Assembly: GCF_003612555.1 (NCBI RefSeq) | Contig: NZ_RAZF01000017.1 | Span: 1 to 56,843 of the forward strand | Length of the DNA stretch: 56,843 bases | Reading direction: 5' to 3' | From: Acutalibacter sp. 1XD8-33 | Lineage (GTDB): Bacteria; Bacillota; Clostridia; Oscillospirales; Acutalibacteraceae | Shown: piece after piece, positions 50,830-56,843 of the stretch | Position numbering within the stretch: the stretch's first letter is position 1 | How the letters are laid out: every line of letters starts with the position of its first letter | Made by a program: the position numbers and the translations under genes | Notes under the pieces: generated by a model | The model's input: only the letters and a program-made list of their open reading frames with translations | Told to the model about the DNA's origin: nothing | The model's database searches: none

Positions 50830-51305
50830 TGAGACTTCTGGGAGGGATTCTGCTGGTGCTCAGCGGCCTGTGCTGGGGGCTGGGAGAGGCGGGGAGGCTG
50901 AGCCGGAGGGCCCGGCTGTTGACGGAATTCCAGCAGCTGATGCAGGCCCTGCGCACGGAAATCTCCTATTCCTCCCGGCCATTGGGCGAGATAATCTCTA
51001 AGAGTGAGAGCAGGTTTTGCCGGGAGGCGGCGGATAGACCGGAGTTCCGGCGGAACCCGGCGGAGGCTTTGGCCCGGACGGGGGAGGAATTGCTCCGGAA
51101 TCCCAAGGACCGGCAGCTGTTTCGGGACTTTGCTCAGGGTCTGGGGGCCAGTGACACCCAGGGCCAGATAGAACACCTGCGGCTGCATATGGCCCTGGGG
51201 GAGGAGAATCTCAGGGAAGCCCGGGAGGAGTGCAGGGAAAAGCGCAGGCTCTATATCGCCCTGGGGCTCTTCGGTGGCCTGGCGGCCTGCATTGTAGTGA
51301 TGTGA
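50829..51305 (+). CDS. spoIIIAB: Stage III sporulation protein AB
   Basis: 158 residues. N-terminal membrane segment (LLGGILLVLSGLCWGLGEA), helical middle, and C-terminal membrane segment (LYIALGLFGGLAACIVVM), as in SpoIIIAB, which resembles type II secretion GspF-like proteins. Motif LTEFQQLMQALRTEISYSSRPLGEI is typical. Start chosen at ATG 50829 (TGATG overlap). A repeat block begins within ten bases of its stop and separates it from spoIIIAC. Confidence 0.9.
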   Translation: MRLLGGILLVLSGLCWGLGEAGRLSRRARLLTEFQQLMQALRTEISYSSRPLGEIISKSESRFCREAADRPEFRRNPAEALARTGEELLRNPKDRQLFRDFAQGLGASDTQGQIEHLRLHMALGEENLREAREECREKRRLYIALGLFGGLAACIVVM

Positions 51306-51500
51306 GGTCCCCGGCGAACTCTCCCACACCCTGCGAGCTCTTGAAGAAAGCTAAAACTTTTACGCTGGCCAGATGGACCGGTTCATGCCAACCAGGGTAA
51401 AAGCTTTTGAGGGTTCTTAGGGAACTTTTTTCAAAAACTTCCCTAAGCCGCCGGAGGCCGTAACTATCGTAAAAATATTTCACGAAACCGGGACGTCCCC
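51306..51500. repeat. Mosaic repeat block 15, inside the spoIIIA operon
   Basis: Lies between spoIIIAB and spoIIIAC, which normally abut. It starts with TGCGAGCTCTTGAAGAAAGCT and TAAAACTTTTACGCTGGCC, which faces CCAACCAGGGTAAAAGCTTTTGAG in inverted orientation (51348-51408). Then stem TTAGGGAA/TTCCCTAA around 51417-51447 and the GCCGCCGGAGGCCGTAACTA tail. The strong stem-loops would be expected to affect read-through in the operon. Confidence 0.88.
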
Positions 51501-51531
51501 GGTTATGCGGGAAAGGAAAGTGGGCGTAGCC

Positions 51532-51726
51532 GTGGAAGTGGACCTGATTTTTAAAATAGCCGCCATTGGCATCATTGTGGCGGTGCTGAACCAGCTGCTG
51601 ATCCGTTCCGGACGGGAGGAGCAGGCTATGATGACCACCCTGGCGGGGCTCATCGTGGTGCTGATGATGATCATCAACGAGATCGACGCCCTGTTCCAGA
51701 CCATCAAGGAAGTGTTTCAGCTATGA
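51532..51726 (+). CDS. spoIIIAC: Stage III sporulation protein AC
   Basis: 64 residues, two membrane helices: LIFKIAAIGIIVAVLNQLLIRSGREEQAMMTTLAGLIVVLMMIINEID, matching SpoIIIAC closely. The start is uncertain. GTG 51532 gives the family's usual length and beginning, with AAAGGAAAG 11 bases upstream; ATG 51505 and GTG 51520 are in frame but less well placed, and 51505 is at the repeat boundary. The stop overlaps spoIIIAD (ATGA). Confidence 0.88.
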   Translation: MEVDLIFKIAAIGIIVAVLNQLLIRSGREEQAMMTTLAGLIVVLMMIINEIDALFQTIKEVFQL

Positions 51727-52118
51727 GCGCCGGGGCTCTTTTGGGTATCGGCGTATGCGCCCTGTGCGCGGCGGTGCTGGGCACGCTGGTAAAAAAGAGC
51801 AACCGGGAATACGCCCTGCTGCTGGCTGCGCTGACGGCGGTGCTGATCTTGGCTTGGGCGGTGGAAAGCGCCGCGCCTCTGGTGGAGCAGATCATGGATT
51901 TGGCGGGAGGCGGGGAACTGGGAGGGCTGTGCCTTTCTGTGATGCTCAAAGCCGTGGGTCTGACCGTGCTGGGGCAGCTGGCGGCCCAACTGTGTAAAGA
52001 CGCGGGGGAGGCAGCCCTGGCCTATGGGGTGGAGCTGGCGGCGAAAATTGCCGTGCTGGCTGTGGCAATGCCGGTGCTGGCCCAGCTTTTTGATTTTCTG
52101 GGAGAAATCATCCAATGA
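51723..52118 (+). CDS. spoIIIAD: Stage III sporulation protein AD
   Basis: 131 residues with three to four membrane helices: ALLGIGVCALCAAVLGTLVKKSNREYALLLAALTAVLILAW and a central LGGLCLSVMLKAVGLTVLGQLAAQLCKDAGEAALA, the typical SpoIIIAD conserved segment. Overlaps spoIIIAC and spoIIIAE by four bases each. Confidence 0.92.
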   Translation: MSAGALLGIGVCALCAAVLGTLVKKSNREYALLLAALTAVLILAWAVESAAPLVEQIMDLAGGGELGGLCLSVMLKAVGLTVLGQLAAQLCKDAGEAALAYGVELAAKIAVLAVAMPVLAQLFDFLGEIIQ

Positions 52119-53236
52119 GAAAGAGTGGAAAAAGAAGGAAGGTCCGGCAGAGTCTGACGGTGCTGGTTATCGCCCTGCTTCTGGGAATCGCCGCCCCTTC
52201 TGCCTGGGCGCAAGGAGAAGTCTATGAAAAAAGCGGGGCGGAGGAGCTGTATCAGGCGTTGGACGAGGACGCTCGGGACCTGCTGTCACGGGCGGGCGTG
52301 GAAGGCGGGATGGTAGAGGAGGGCGTCTCGGGAAAAAGCCTGCTGGAAGGGGCGGGGGAGCTGGTCCGTGAAAAGATGGGGGCCCCCTTGAAGGCCCTGG
52401 CGGCGCTGCTGGGAATTATCGTCCTCTGCCGGCTGGGCAGCTGCTTTGAGGAGGGGTCCCTGGGGGAAAACGCCCAGATGATCGGAGCCGCCGCCTGCGC
52501 GGTGGTAATGGTTGGGCCTGTGCTGGGAATGCTGGGAGCCTGCCAGAAAGTGGCTGACAGCGCGTCGGCGTTTTTAGCGGCGGCGGTGCCGGTCTATGCC
52601 GGGCTGCTGGCAGCGGCGGGCAACCTGGCCTCGGGCGGCGGGTACAGCTTTCTGGCAATGCTGGCCGGGGGAGCCATTCCGGTGCTGGCAGGGGGAATTC
52701 TCTTGCCTGCTTTGCGGATCTATCTGGGGTTGGCGGCGGCTTCGGCTTTGTCCTCCGTAAAGGTGGACAAAGCCGCCGAAGCGATCTACGCTCTGGGGAA
52801 ATGGGCGCTGGTGACGGCGGTGACCGCCTTTGCCGGGGTGCTTTCGGTGCAGACAGCGGTGAACGCCCAGGTAGACGCGGCGGCCGCCAAGGCCGCGAAA
52901 CTGGCTCTTGCCACGGGGGTCCCTATTGTGGGGGGAGCTTTGGGGGACGCGGTGGGAGCCATTCAGAACAGCGTGCACATTGTAAAATCCGGGGTGGGGG
53001 CTTTCGGGATGCTTGCGGCGTTGTGCCTGTTCGCCCCAGCCATGATCGAGTGCGCCCTGTGGTGCGGCGTGTGCGCGGCGGGGCAGGCGGCAGGGGACAT
53101 TTTTGGAGCCTCTAAGGCGAGCGCCCTTCTGGAGGCCTTTTCCGGGACAGCGAAAATGATTTTGGCTGTGATGGCCAGTGTGTGCGCCGTGTGCGTAGCC
53201 AGCGCCGCCGCCATCGTCTTTGCCGGGGGCTCGTGA
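52115..53236 (+). CDS. spoIIIAE: Stage III sporulation protein AE
   Basis: 373 residues. A signal-peptide-like N-terminus (SLTVLVIALLLGIAAPSAWAQG), an extracytoplasmic helical stretch, then several membrane helices (LIVLCRLGSCFEEG region, VPVYAGLLAAAGNLASGGGYSFLAMLAGGAIPVLAGGILLPALRIYLGLAAASALS, AVTAFAGVLSVQTAVNAQVDAAAAKAAK), consistent with SpoIIIAE, a putative permease-like part of the feeding-tube channel. The stop TGA is followed by a repeat block of ~400 bp. Confidence 0.92.
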   Translation: MRKSGKRRKVRQSLTVLVIALLLGIAAPSAWAQGEVYEKSGAEELYQALDEDARDLLSRAGVEGGMVEEGVSGKSLLEGAGELVREKMGAPLKALAALLGIIVLCRLGSCFEEGSLGENAQMIGAAACAVVMVGPVLGMLGACQKVADSASAFLAAAVPVYAGLLAAAGNLASGGGYSFLAMLAGGAIPVLAGGILLPALRIYLGLAAASALSSVKVDKAAEAIYALGKWALVTAVTAFAGVLSVQTAVNAQVDAAAAKAAKLALATGVPIVGGALGDAVGAIQNSVHIVKSGVGAFGMLAALCLFAPAMIECALWCGVCAAGQAAGDIFGASKASALLEAFSGTAKMILAVMASVCAVCVASAAAIVFAGGS

Positions 53237-53620
53237 GGGCAAGATCTTGGGGGCGCTGGTCTCACCTGGGCTCGTCTGCCGGTTCGGTTGGTTCGCGGCG
53301 TTGTCTGCAATACTTGGCTTTGCCAAGTATCCGGCAGAACGCTCACCCCCACACTCCGCCAGCTGGTCAATGTTGTTCCATAAAATGTTCGCGACGAATG
53401 AAATGAGGAGCGGGTGAAAGTTTTTGAGACTTACCGAAGGTAACGTCTTAAACTTCTTTTCAAAAAGTTTGTGGGGTGTGGGGATGACAATCACCTGCGG
53501 CGATTTCCCGTCGCCGACCGAGGCGGGAAAGCTCCCCAGTGGGGGAGAGTTCATGCAGGCATGAACTCTCCCGACCGAGTCGGCATCCGAGACCAGCCGA
53601 GACAACCCCAAGGCCTTAGA
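53237..53620. repeat. Mosaic repeat block 16, inside the spoIIIA operon
   Basis: About 400 bp of repeat between spoIIIAE and spoIIIAF. Modules: GGGCAAGATCTTGGG, CGTCTGCCGGTTCGGTTGG, TACTTGGC/GCCAAGTA with loop TTT (about 53312), GACGAATGAAATGAGGAG, GTGAAAGTTTTTGAGAC with GACTTACC/GGTAACGTC arms, AAACTTCTTTTCAAAAAGTTT, and a GTTCATGCAGGCATGAAC palindrome (about 53551-53568). A GAGAAAGGAG ribosome site for spoIIIAF follows. Confidence 0.88.
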
Positions 53621-53637
53621 GAAAGGAGCGAAAACAG

Positions 53638-54108
53638 ATGGAAGAGGCGGTGCAAAATGCCGGCATGGTGTGCGGCGCGCTCATCGCGGCGGAGCTGATC
53701 GGACGGCTTTGCCCGAAAAGCAAGATGCTGGGCTTTGTCCAGGCCCTGATGGCTTTGGTGCTGCTGGCCTCCGCCGGAGCGGCCTTGGCCGGGGCGGAGT
53801 GGACATGGCCGGAGGAGCCGGCCGGGGATTCTTGGCAGAATCAGGAGCTCAACGAATATGTAGAGGGCCAATACGCGGGAGCGGCGGAGGCGGAGACGGA
53901 GAGATATCTCCAGGGGCTATTGGCGGCGGCGGGACTGACGGCGAAAAAAATCACGGCTACGATCAATATAATGGAGGACGGCAGCATAGTATTAACCAAG
54001 GCCGCGGCCCTGTTCTCCTATGAAAGCGACGCCCAGCGGGCACGGGCTCTGCTGGAGAACGCCCTGGGAGACAGGGTGGAGGTTGAGATAGGCTATGATG
54101 GATCTTGA
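53638..54108 (+). CDS. spoIIIAF: Stage III sporulation protein AF
   Basis: 156 residues. Two N-terminal membrane helices (MVCGALIAAELIGRLCP and LGFVQALMALVLLASAGAALAG) and a soluble C-terminal ring-building-motif-like domain (AKKITATINIMEDGSIVLTKAAALFSYESDAQRARALLENALGDRVEVEI). Divergent, as SpoIIIAF usually is, but length, topology and position identify it. Overlaps spoIIIAG by 14 bases. Confidence 0.85.
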   Translation: MEEAVQNAGMVCGALIAAELIGRLCPKSKMLGFVQALMALVLLASAGAALAGAEWTWPEEPAGDSWQNQELNEYVEGQYAGAAEAETERYLQGLLAAAGLTAKKITATINIMEDGSIVLTKAAALFSYESDAQRARALLENALGDRVEVEIGYDGS

Positions 54109-54631
54109 AAAACTGCGGGAGCTCTGGAATACGGTCAGAAAGGACAAACGATTCATCCGGCTGGTGTTTCTGCTGGGGGCGGGAGGGATCGCGCTGATCT
54201 ATCTTTCCACCTGGTTTGGGCAGAAAGAGCCTCTGCCCCAAGAAACACAGACCGAGGAGGCACTGGCCGCCGGAGACTACCAGCGGCAGCTGGAGCAGGA
54301 TTTGCGGCGGGTGGTCCGGGCGGTGACAGGAGAACCCGACCCGGAGGTGATGGTCACTCTGGAAAACGGGGGGGAAGCTGTCTATGCCGAGGACCGTAAA
54401 GAGGACCGCCGGGAAAGCGGCGGGGAGACGGAAAGGACCTATGTGATCCTGAAAGACAGCGGGGGAGCCCAGCGCGGGCTCTCTATAACCGAACTGAGGC
54501 CAAAAGTAAAGGGGGTTGTCATTGTAAGCCGGAGCGCGGCGGATCCGGCCGCGCGGGAAAAACTGGTAAACGCCGCCCGCACTGCCCTGGGGATATCCTC
54601 TTCCCGGGTATGCGTGGTAGAGGGCGGATAA
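54095..54631 (+). CDS. spoIIIAG: Stage III sporulation protein AG
   Basis: 178 residues. Single N-terminal membrane helix (FIRLVFLLGAGGIALIYLSTW), acidic linker, then the ring-building motif seen as LEQDLRRVVRAVTGEPDPEVMVTLENGGEAVYAED and the closing PKVKGVVIVSRSAADPAAREKLVNAARTALGISSSRVCVVEGG. SpoIIIAG forms a large ring in the intermembrane space. ATG 54095 or 54098 are both possible. Confidence 0.93.
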   Translation: MMDLEKLRELWNTVRKDKRFIRLVFLLGAGGIALIYLSTWFGQKEPLPQETQTEEALAAGDYQRQLEQDLRRVVRAVTGEPDPEVMVTLENGGEAVYAEDRKEDRRESGGETERTYVILKDSGGAQRGLSITELRPKVKGVVIVSRSAADPAAREKLVNAARTALGISSSRVCVVEGG

Positions 54632-54673
54632 ATGAAAACTGATAAATGAAAATTGACAAAGGTGGGTGCATCC

Positions 54674-55249
54674 ATGACAAAGAAACTTGGCAGGAAACAA
54701 CTGGTGTTGGCGTCTCTGGTGCTGGCGCTGGGGGCGGCGGTGTATTTGAACTGGCAGTTCGCCGGGACCAACAAACTGCCCGTGGGGGACGAGGGGAACA
54801 CCTCTAGCCAGCTGGGGGCGGCCCAGCTGGTGAATAACGCCTATGTGGAGACGGTAAGCGACAACTTGGAGGAGGGAGCCGTCCAGACAAACGGAAAGGC
54901 GGGGTCCTTGGCAGAGGCCCGGCTGAACCGGCAGAACTCCCGGGACGAGGCCCTGGAGCTGCTGGACAATGTGCTGGAGGACGCGGAGGCGGACAGCGAC
55001 GCCAAAAAGCTGGCGGTAGAGCAGGCCTCGGCCATGGCCCAGAACATTCTGAAAGAGAGCAATGTGGAGAGCCTGTTAAAGGCCAAGGGCTATGAGGAAT
55101 CCGTGGCCTATATTGCGGAGGAACAGTGTAGCGTGGTGGTGTCCGGGGACCTGCAGGACAGCGACATGCTTATCGTCCAGGAGGTGGTGATGGAGCAGAC
55201 CGGGCTTTCCGCGGAAAAGATCAAGATCATCGGGGCCGCCAAGCAGTAG
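54674..55249 (+). CDS. spoIIIAH: Stage III sporulation protein AH
   Basis: 191 residues. N-terminal membrane helix (LVLASLVLALGAAVYLNWQFAG), variable linker, helical NSRDEALELLDNVLEDAEADSDAKKLAVEQASAMAQNILKESNVESLLKAKGYEESVAYI and EQCSVVVSGDLQDSDMLIVQEVVMEQTGLSAEKIKII, the ring-building motif domain that binds SpoIIQ across the septum. ATG 54674 has AAGGTGGG upstream; TTG 54653 is unlikely. Last gene of the operon; a terminator follows. Confidence 0.93.
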   Translation: MTKKLGRKQLVLASLVLALGAAVYLNWQFAGTNKLPVGDEGNTSSQLGAAQLVNNAYVETVSDNLEEGAVQTNGKAGSLAEARLNRQNSRDEALELLDNVLEDAEADSDAKKLAVEQASAMAQNILKESNVESLLKAKGYEESVAYIAEEQCSVVVSGDLQDSDMLIVQEVVMEQTGLSAEKIKIIGAAKQ

Positions 55250-55261
55250 GGCGGCGCTCAG

Positions 55262-55302
55262 AAACAGGCATGTTCCGCCGGTCGCGGGGATGCCTGTTTT
55301 TT
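55262..55302 (+). terminator. Intrinsic terminator of the spoIIIA operon
   Basis: Stem AAACAGGCAT / ATGCCTGTTT with a GC-rich loop, followed by TTT and TC. Located 13 bases after the spoIIIAH stop. Confidence 0.9.
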
Positions 55303-55329
55303 CTGTGGCAGGGGGAAAGGCGCGGCTAC

Positions 55330-55450
55330 GGCAAGACCTTGGGGTTTTGAGTCTCAGCTACCGCTTCGGTCGGTTCGCAGCATGTCTGCCACTGGCAGAC
55401 GCTCACCCCCAAACCCCACAAATCGCCACAGGCGATTTTCCCCGCCCCTT
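55330..55450. repeat. Mosaic palindromic intergenic repeat block 17 (short)
   Basis: GCAAGACCTTGGGG, GAGTCTCAGCTACCGCTTCGG, GTCTGCC/GGCAGAC with loop ACT, CTCACCCCCAAACCCCACAAA and ATCGCCACAGGCGATTTTCCCCGCCCCTTGACCGCG (compare 4.55 kb). Confidence 0.8.
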
Positions 55451-55513
55451 GACCGCGTAAATTATTTCGTTATTGACTGAATAATGTATTTGGCTTTTCC
55501 TCAAAACTTAGCC

Positions 55514-55542
55514 TTGCCCGGAGAGAAAAAGAATGGTATAAT
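55514..55542 (+). promoter_or_regulatory. Sigma-A promoter of the ClpP-like gene
   Basis: TTGCCC (55514-55519), 17-bp spacer, perfect TATAAT (55537-55542). It lies about 200 bases ahead of the start codon, leaving a leader that contains a repeat core. Confidence 0.7.
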
Positions 55543-55582
55543 AAAGCCACGGCAACGGCAATCGCCAAATGGACGCGGCAAA

Positions 55583-55672
55583 GCAAACCAGGGTAAAAGT
55601 TTCGTCAACCTTTTCAAAGGTTGCGGGGTTTTCAGGGGCAGAGCCCCTGAACCGCCGGAGGCCACACAGTAT
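55583..55672 (+). repeat. Mosaic repeat block 18: two-hairpin core in a 5' leader
   Basis: The simplest isolated copy: CAAACCAGGGTAAAAGTTTC, stem 1 CAACC/GGTTG (55606-55623), stem 2 TCAGGGGC/GCCCCTGA with loop AGA (55632-55650), and the CCGCCGGAGGCC tail. It lies between the promoter at 55.5 kb and the ClpP-like gene, hence inside the mRNA leader. Confidence 0.85.
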
Positions 55673-55745
55673 TACTTTAAAAAATCGTTCCGTATCTTTT
55701 TTCCGGTTTTGGGCACACTCTTTCCATAAAGGAGAGTGCTGTCCA

Positions 55746-56513
55746 ATGAAAAAAACTGTCACAAAAAAAAGCCAGGTTAAGGCTTTGAAGAATCAGGAGG
55801 AAGCGAACCAGGAGCAGGAGGAGCTGTCTCAGCAGCAGAAGCAGATCACGGAGAGCGGCTCAGTGGTCACCCACAACCACGGGCACACCGTGCACTGCTT
55901 GACCATTATTGGCCAGATCGAGGGGCACTACATCTCCCCCTCTCAGAATAAAACCACCAAGTACGAGCACGTGATCCCCCAGATCGTGGCGGTGGAGGAG
56001 GACCCGGAGATCGACGGCCTCCTGATGCTGCTGAACACCGTGGGCGGGGATGTGGAGGCCGGGCTGGCCCTGGCGGAGCTGGTGGCCGGCATGAAGAAGC
56101 CCACCGTGTCTCTGGTTCTGGGCGGCGGGCATTCCATCGGGGTGCCTCTGGCTGTGGCGGCGAAGCGATCTTTCATTGCGGAATCCGCCTCCATGACCAT
56201 CCACCCCGTGCGCATGAACGGCCTGGTGCTGGGAATCCCCCAGACCTTGGAGTATTTTCAGCGGATGCAGGACCGGATCACCAATTTCGTCACCCAAAAT
56301 TCTAACATCAGCAAAGAGCGCTTCACCACCCTGGCCATGAACACCCAGGAGCTGGTGATGGACGTGGGCACGGTGCTGGACGGGCCGGACGCGGTGGAGG
56401 AGGGGCTCATCGACTCCCTTGGCTCTCTTTCTGACGCCATGGACTGCCTCAACCGCATGATCGACAAGGAGAAAGGGAAGCGCAGGCCCGGGCGGCCAAA
56501 AAAATCCCAATAG
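55746..56513 (+). CDS. ClpP-like serine protease, TepA/YmfB type
   Basis: 255 residues. A charged Gln/Glu-rich N-terminus of ~40 residues, then a ClpP-crotonase fold: [50 protein letters not shown] with nucleophile S130 in GHSIG, and H153 in MTIHPVR. The C-terminus ends in a basic [10 protein letters not shown] tail. The TepA (translocation-enhancing protein) group in Firmicutes is the best match; in Bacillus the homologue lies near spoIIIE. ATG 55746 has AAGGAG about 11 bases upstream; the longer in-frame extension is made of repeat sequence. Confidence 0.88.
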   Translation: MKKTVTKKSQVKALKNQEEANQEQEELSQQQKQITESGSVVTHNHGHTVHCLTIIGQIEGHYISPSQNKTTKYEHVIPQIVAVEEDPEIDGLLMLLNTVGGDVEAGLALAELVAGMKKPTVSLVLGGGHSIGVPLAVAAKRSFIAESASMTIHPVRMNGLVLGIPQTLEYFQRMQDRITNFVTQNSNISKERFTTLAMNTQELVMDVGTVLDGPDAVEEGLIDSLGSLSDAMDCLNRMIDKEKGKRRPGRPKKSQ

Positions 56514-56519
56514 AAAACC

Positions 56520-56541
56520 GGCCTTTCCGGCGGGAAGGGCC
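56520..56541 (+). terminator. Stem-loop after the ClpP-like gene
   Basis: Nine-pair stem GGCCTTTCC / GGAAGGGCC (one G-U) with loop GGCG, seven bases after the stop. There is no T-run, so it may stabilise rather than terminate. Confidence 0.45.
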
Positions 56542-56574
56542 TACATAAAAAGGCTAGGCTTCAGGCGTTGGCGA

Positions 56575-56843
56575 TTTTATATGGGCGCGTGGGTGTGTGC
56601 GCTGGCTGATTGCGGAGCACGGCGCCAAGCGAGTGCGAGGCGTAGGCTGGGTTTCGCGGTAGTGTCAAAAAGATAAACACTCGCATCGCTCGGTTTATCT
56701 TTCCGTTTTGCAAAGCAAAACTCGCCGGGCTGTTGTGCCTCCGGCCAGCGATGGCTGGTTCCAGAACTAGGAAACTTTTTTCTCAGTTGCAAAAGAGATT
56801 CATCTCGCACGGCGAGATGAACTCTCCGTTTCCTCTTGCCGCT
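56575..56843. repeat. Mosaic palindromic intergenic repeat block 19 (cut by window edge)
   Basis: GCGCCAAGCGAGTGCGAGGCG, TTTCGCGGTAGTGTCAAAAA, CTCGGTTTATCTTTCCG, a GTTTTGC hairpin with loop AAA (about 56705-56723), CCAGCGATGGCTGG, GAACTAGGAAACTTTTTTC (56764 on) and the GAGATTCATCTCG/CGAGATGAACTC inverted repeat. The last part repeats block 2 but contains a hairpin module that block 2 lacks. Confidence 0.85.

Overview
This window looks like chromosomal DNA of a spore-forming, GC-rich clostridial gut anaerobe (Bacillota, Clostridia; an Oscillospiraceae-type organism is my best guess). The grounds are a full spoIIIAA-AH sporulation operon, NrdR, CarD, an IspDF fusion, a flavodiiron oxygen/NO reductase, Sigma-A type promoters (TTGACA-N17-TATAAT) and typical Gram-positive Shine-Dalgarno sequences. 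I see no rRNA, tRNA, CRISPR array, insertion sequence with a transposase, or prophage.

Layout. 0.7-5.4 kb: a proline-rich CPBP membrane protease coupled to tadA, a DUF3795 protein, a YdcF-type membrane protein and a sugar O-acetyltransferase. 5.5-6.6 kb: two AT-richer GNAT acetyltransferases, probably acquired. 7-14.2 kb: a pyrimidine cluster (pyrC, pyrF, a phospholipase C-like gene, pyrK, and pyrD fused to a peptidase S51-like domain), then a histidine phosphatase and ruvX. 14.3-16 kb: ispDF and a GNAT. 16.7-19.1 kb: an MBL-fold protein and a four-domain flavodiiron protein. 19.2-25.7 kb, minus strand: a transglutaminase-like remnant, CarD, a three-gene MFS/GNAT/zinc-ribbon operon, and mtaB. 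26.0-26.3 kb: two tandem small-RNA-like units. 27-34.5 kb: ABC-F ATPase, nrdR, a P-loop kinase, galU, a DUF2628 protein, a MATE transporter and a phosphopantetheinyl transferase. 34.6-40.6 kb: a MacAB-like export operon with two adaptor proteins. 41-49.3 kb: RNase HI, a PatB-type C-S lyase, a methyltransferase, endonuclease III, a TraX-like protein and a type-B carboxylesterase. 49.9-55.2 kb: the spoIIIA operon. 55.7-56.5 kb: a TepA/ClpP-like protease.

The most striking feature is not a gene. About 19 intergenic stretches, roughly 8 kb in all (about 15% of the window), are mosaics of the same short palindromic modules in varying order and orientation. One module has a two-hairpin core after a GTAAAAGTTT-like box, and its stems differ between copies by compensatory changes. 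Other modules are perfect hairpins whose loops appear inverted relative to unchanged flanks. Blocks often begin within a few bases of a stop codon, split the spoIIIA operon twice, and sit in the 5' leader of the ClpP-like gene. They contain no convincing genes and no mobilising enzyme is encoded here. I know of no named family matching them, but this could not be searched.

Other points of interest are the S51-PyrD fusion, a pyrC leader whose short reading frame ends inside an attenuator-like hairpin, the tandem small-RNA units, a probable ADP-ribosyltransferase-like/GNAT fusion, and the duplicated adaptors with long proline-rich segments in the export operon. All family assignments come from reading motifs by eye; no database search was possible.
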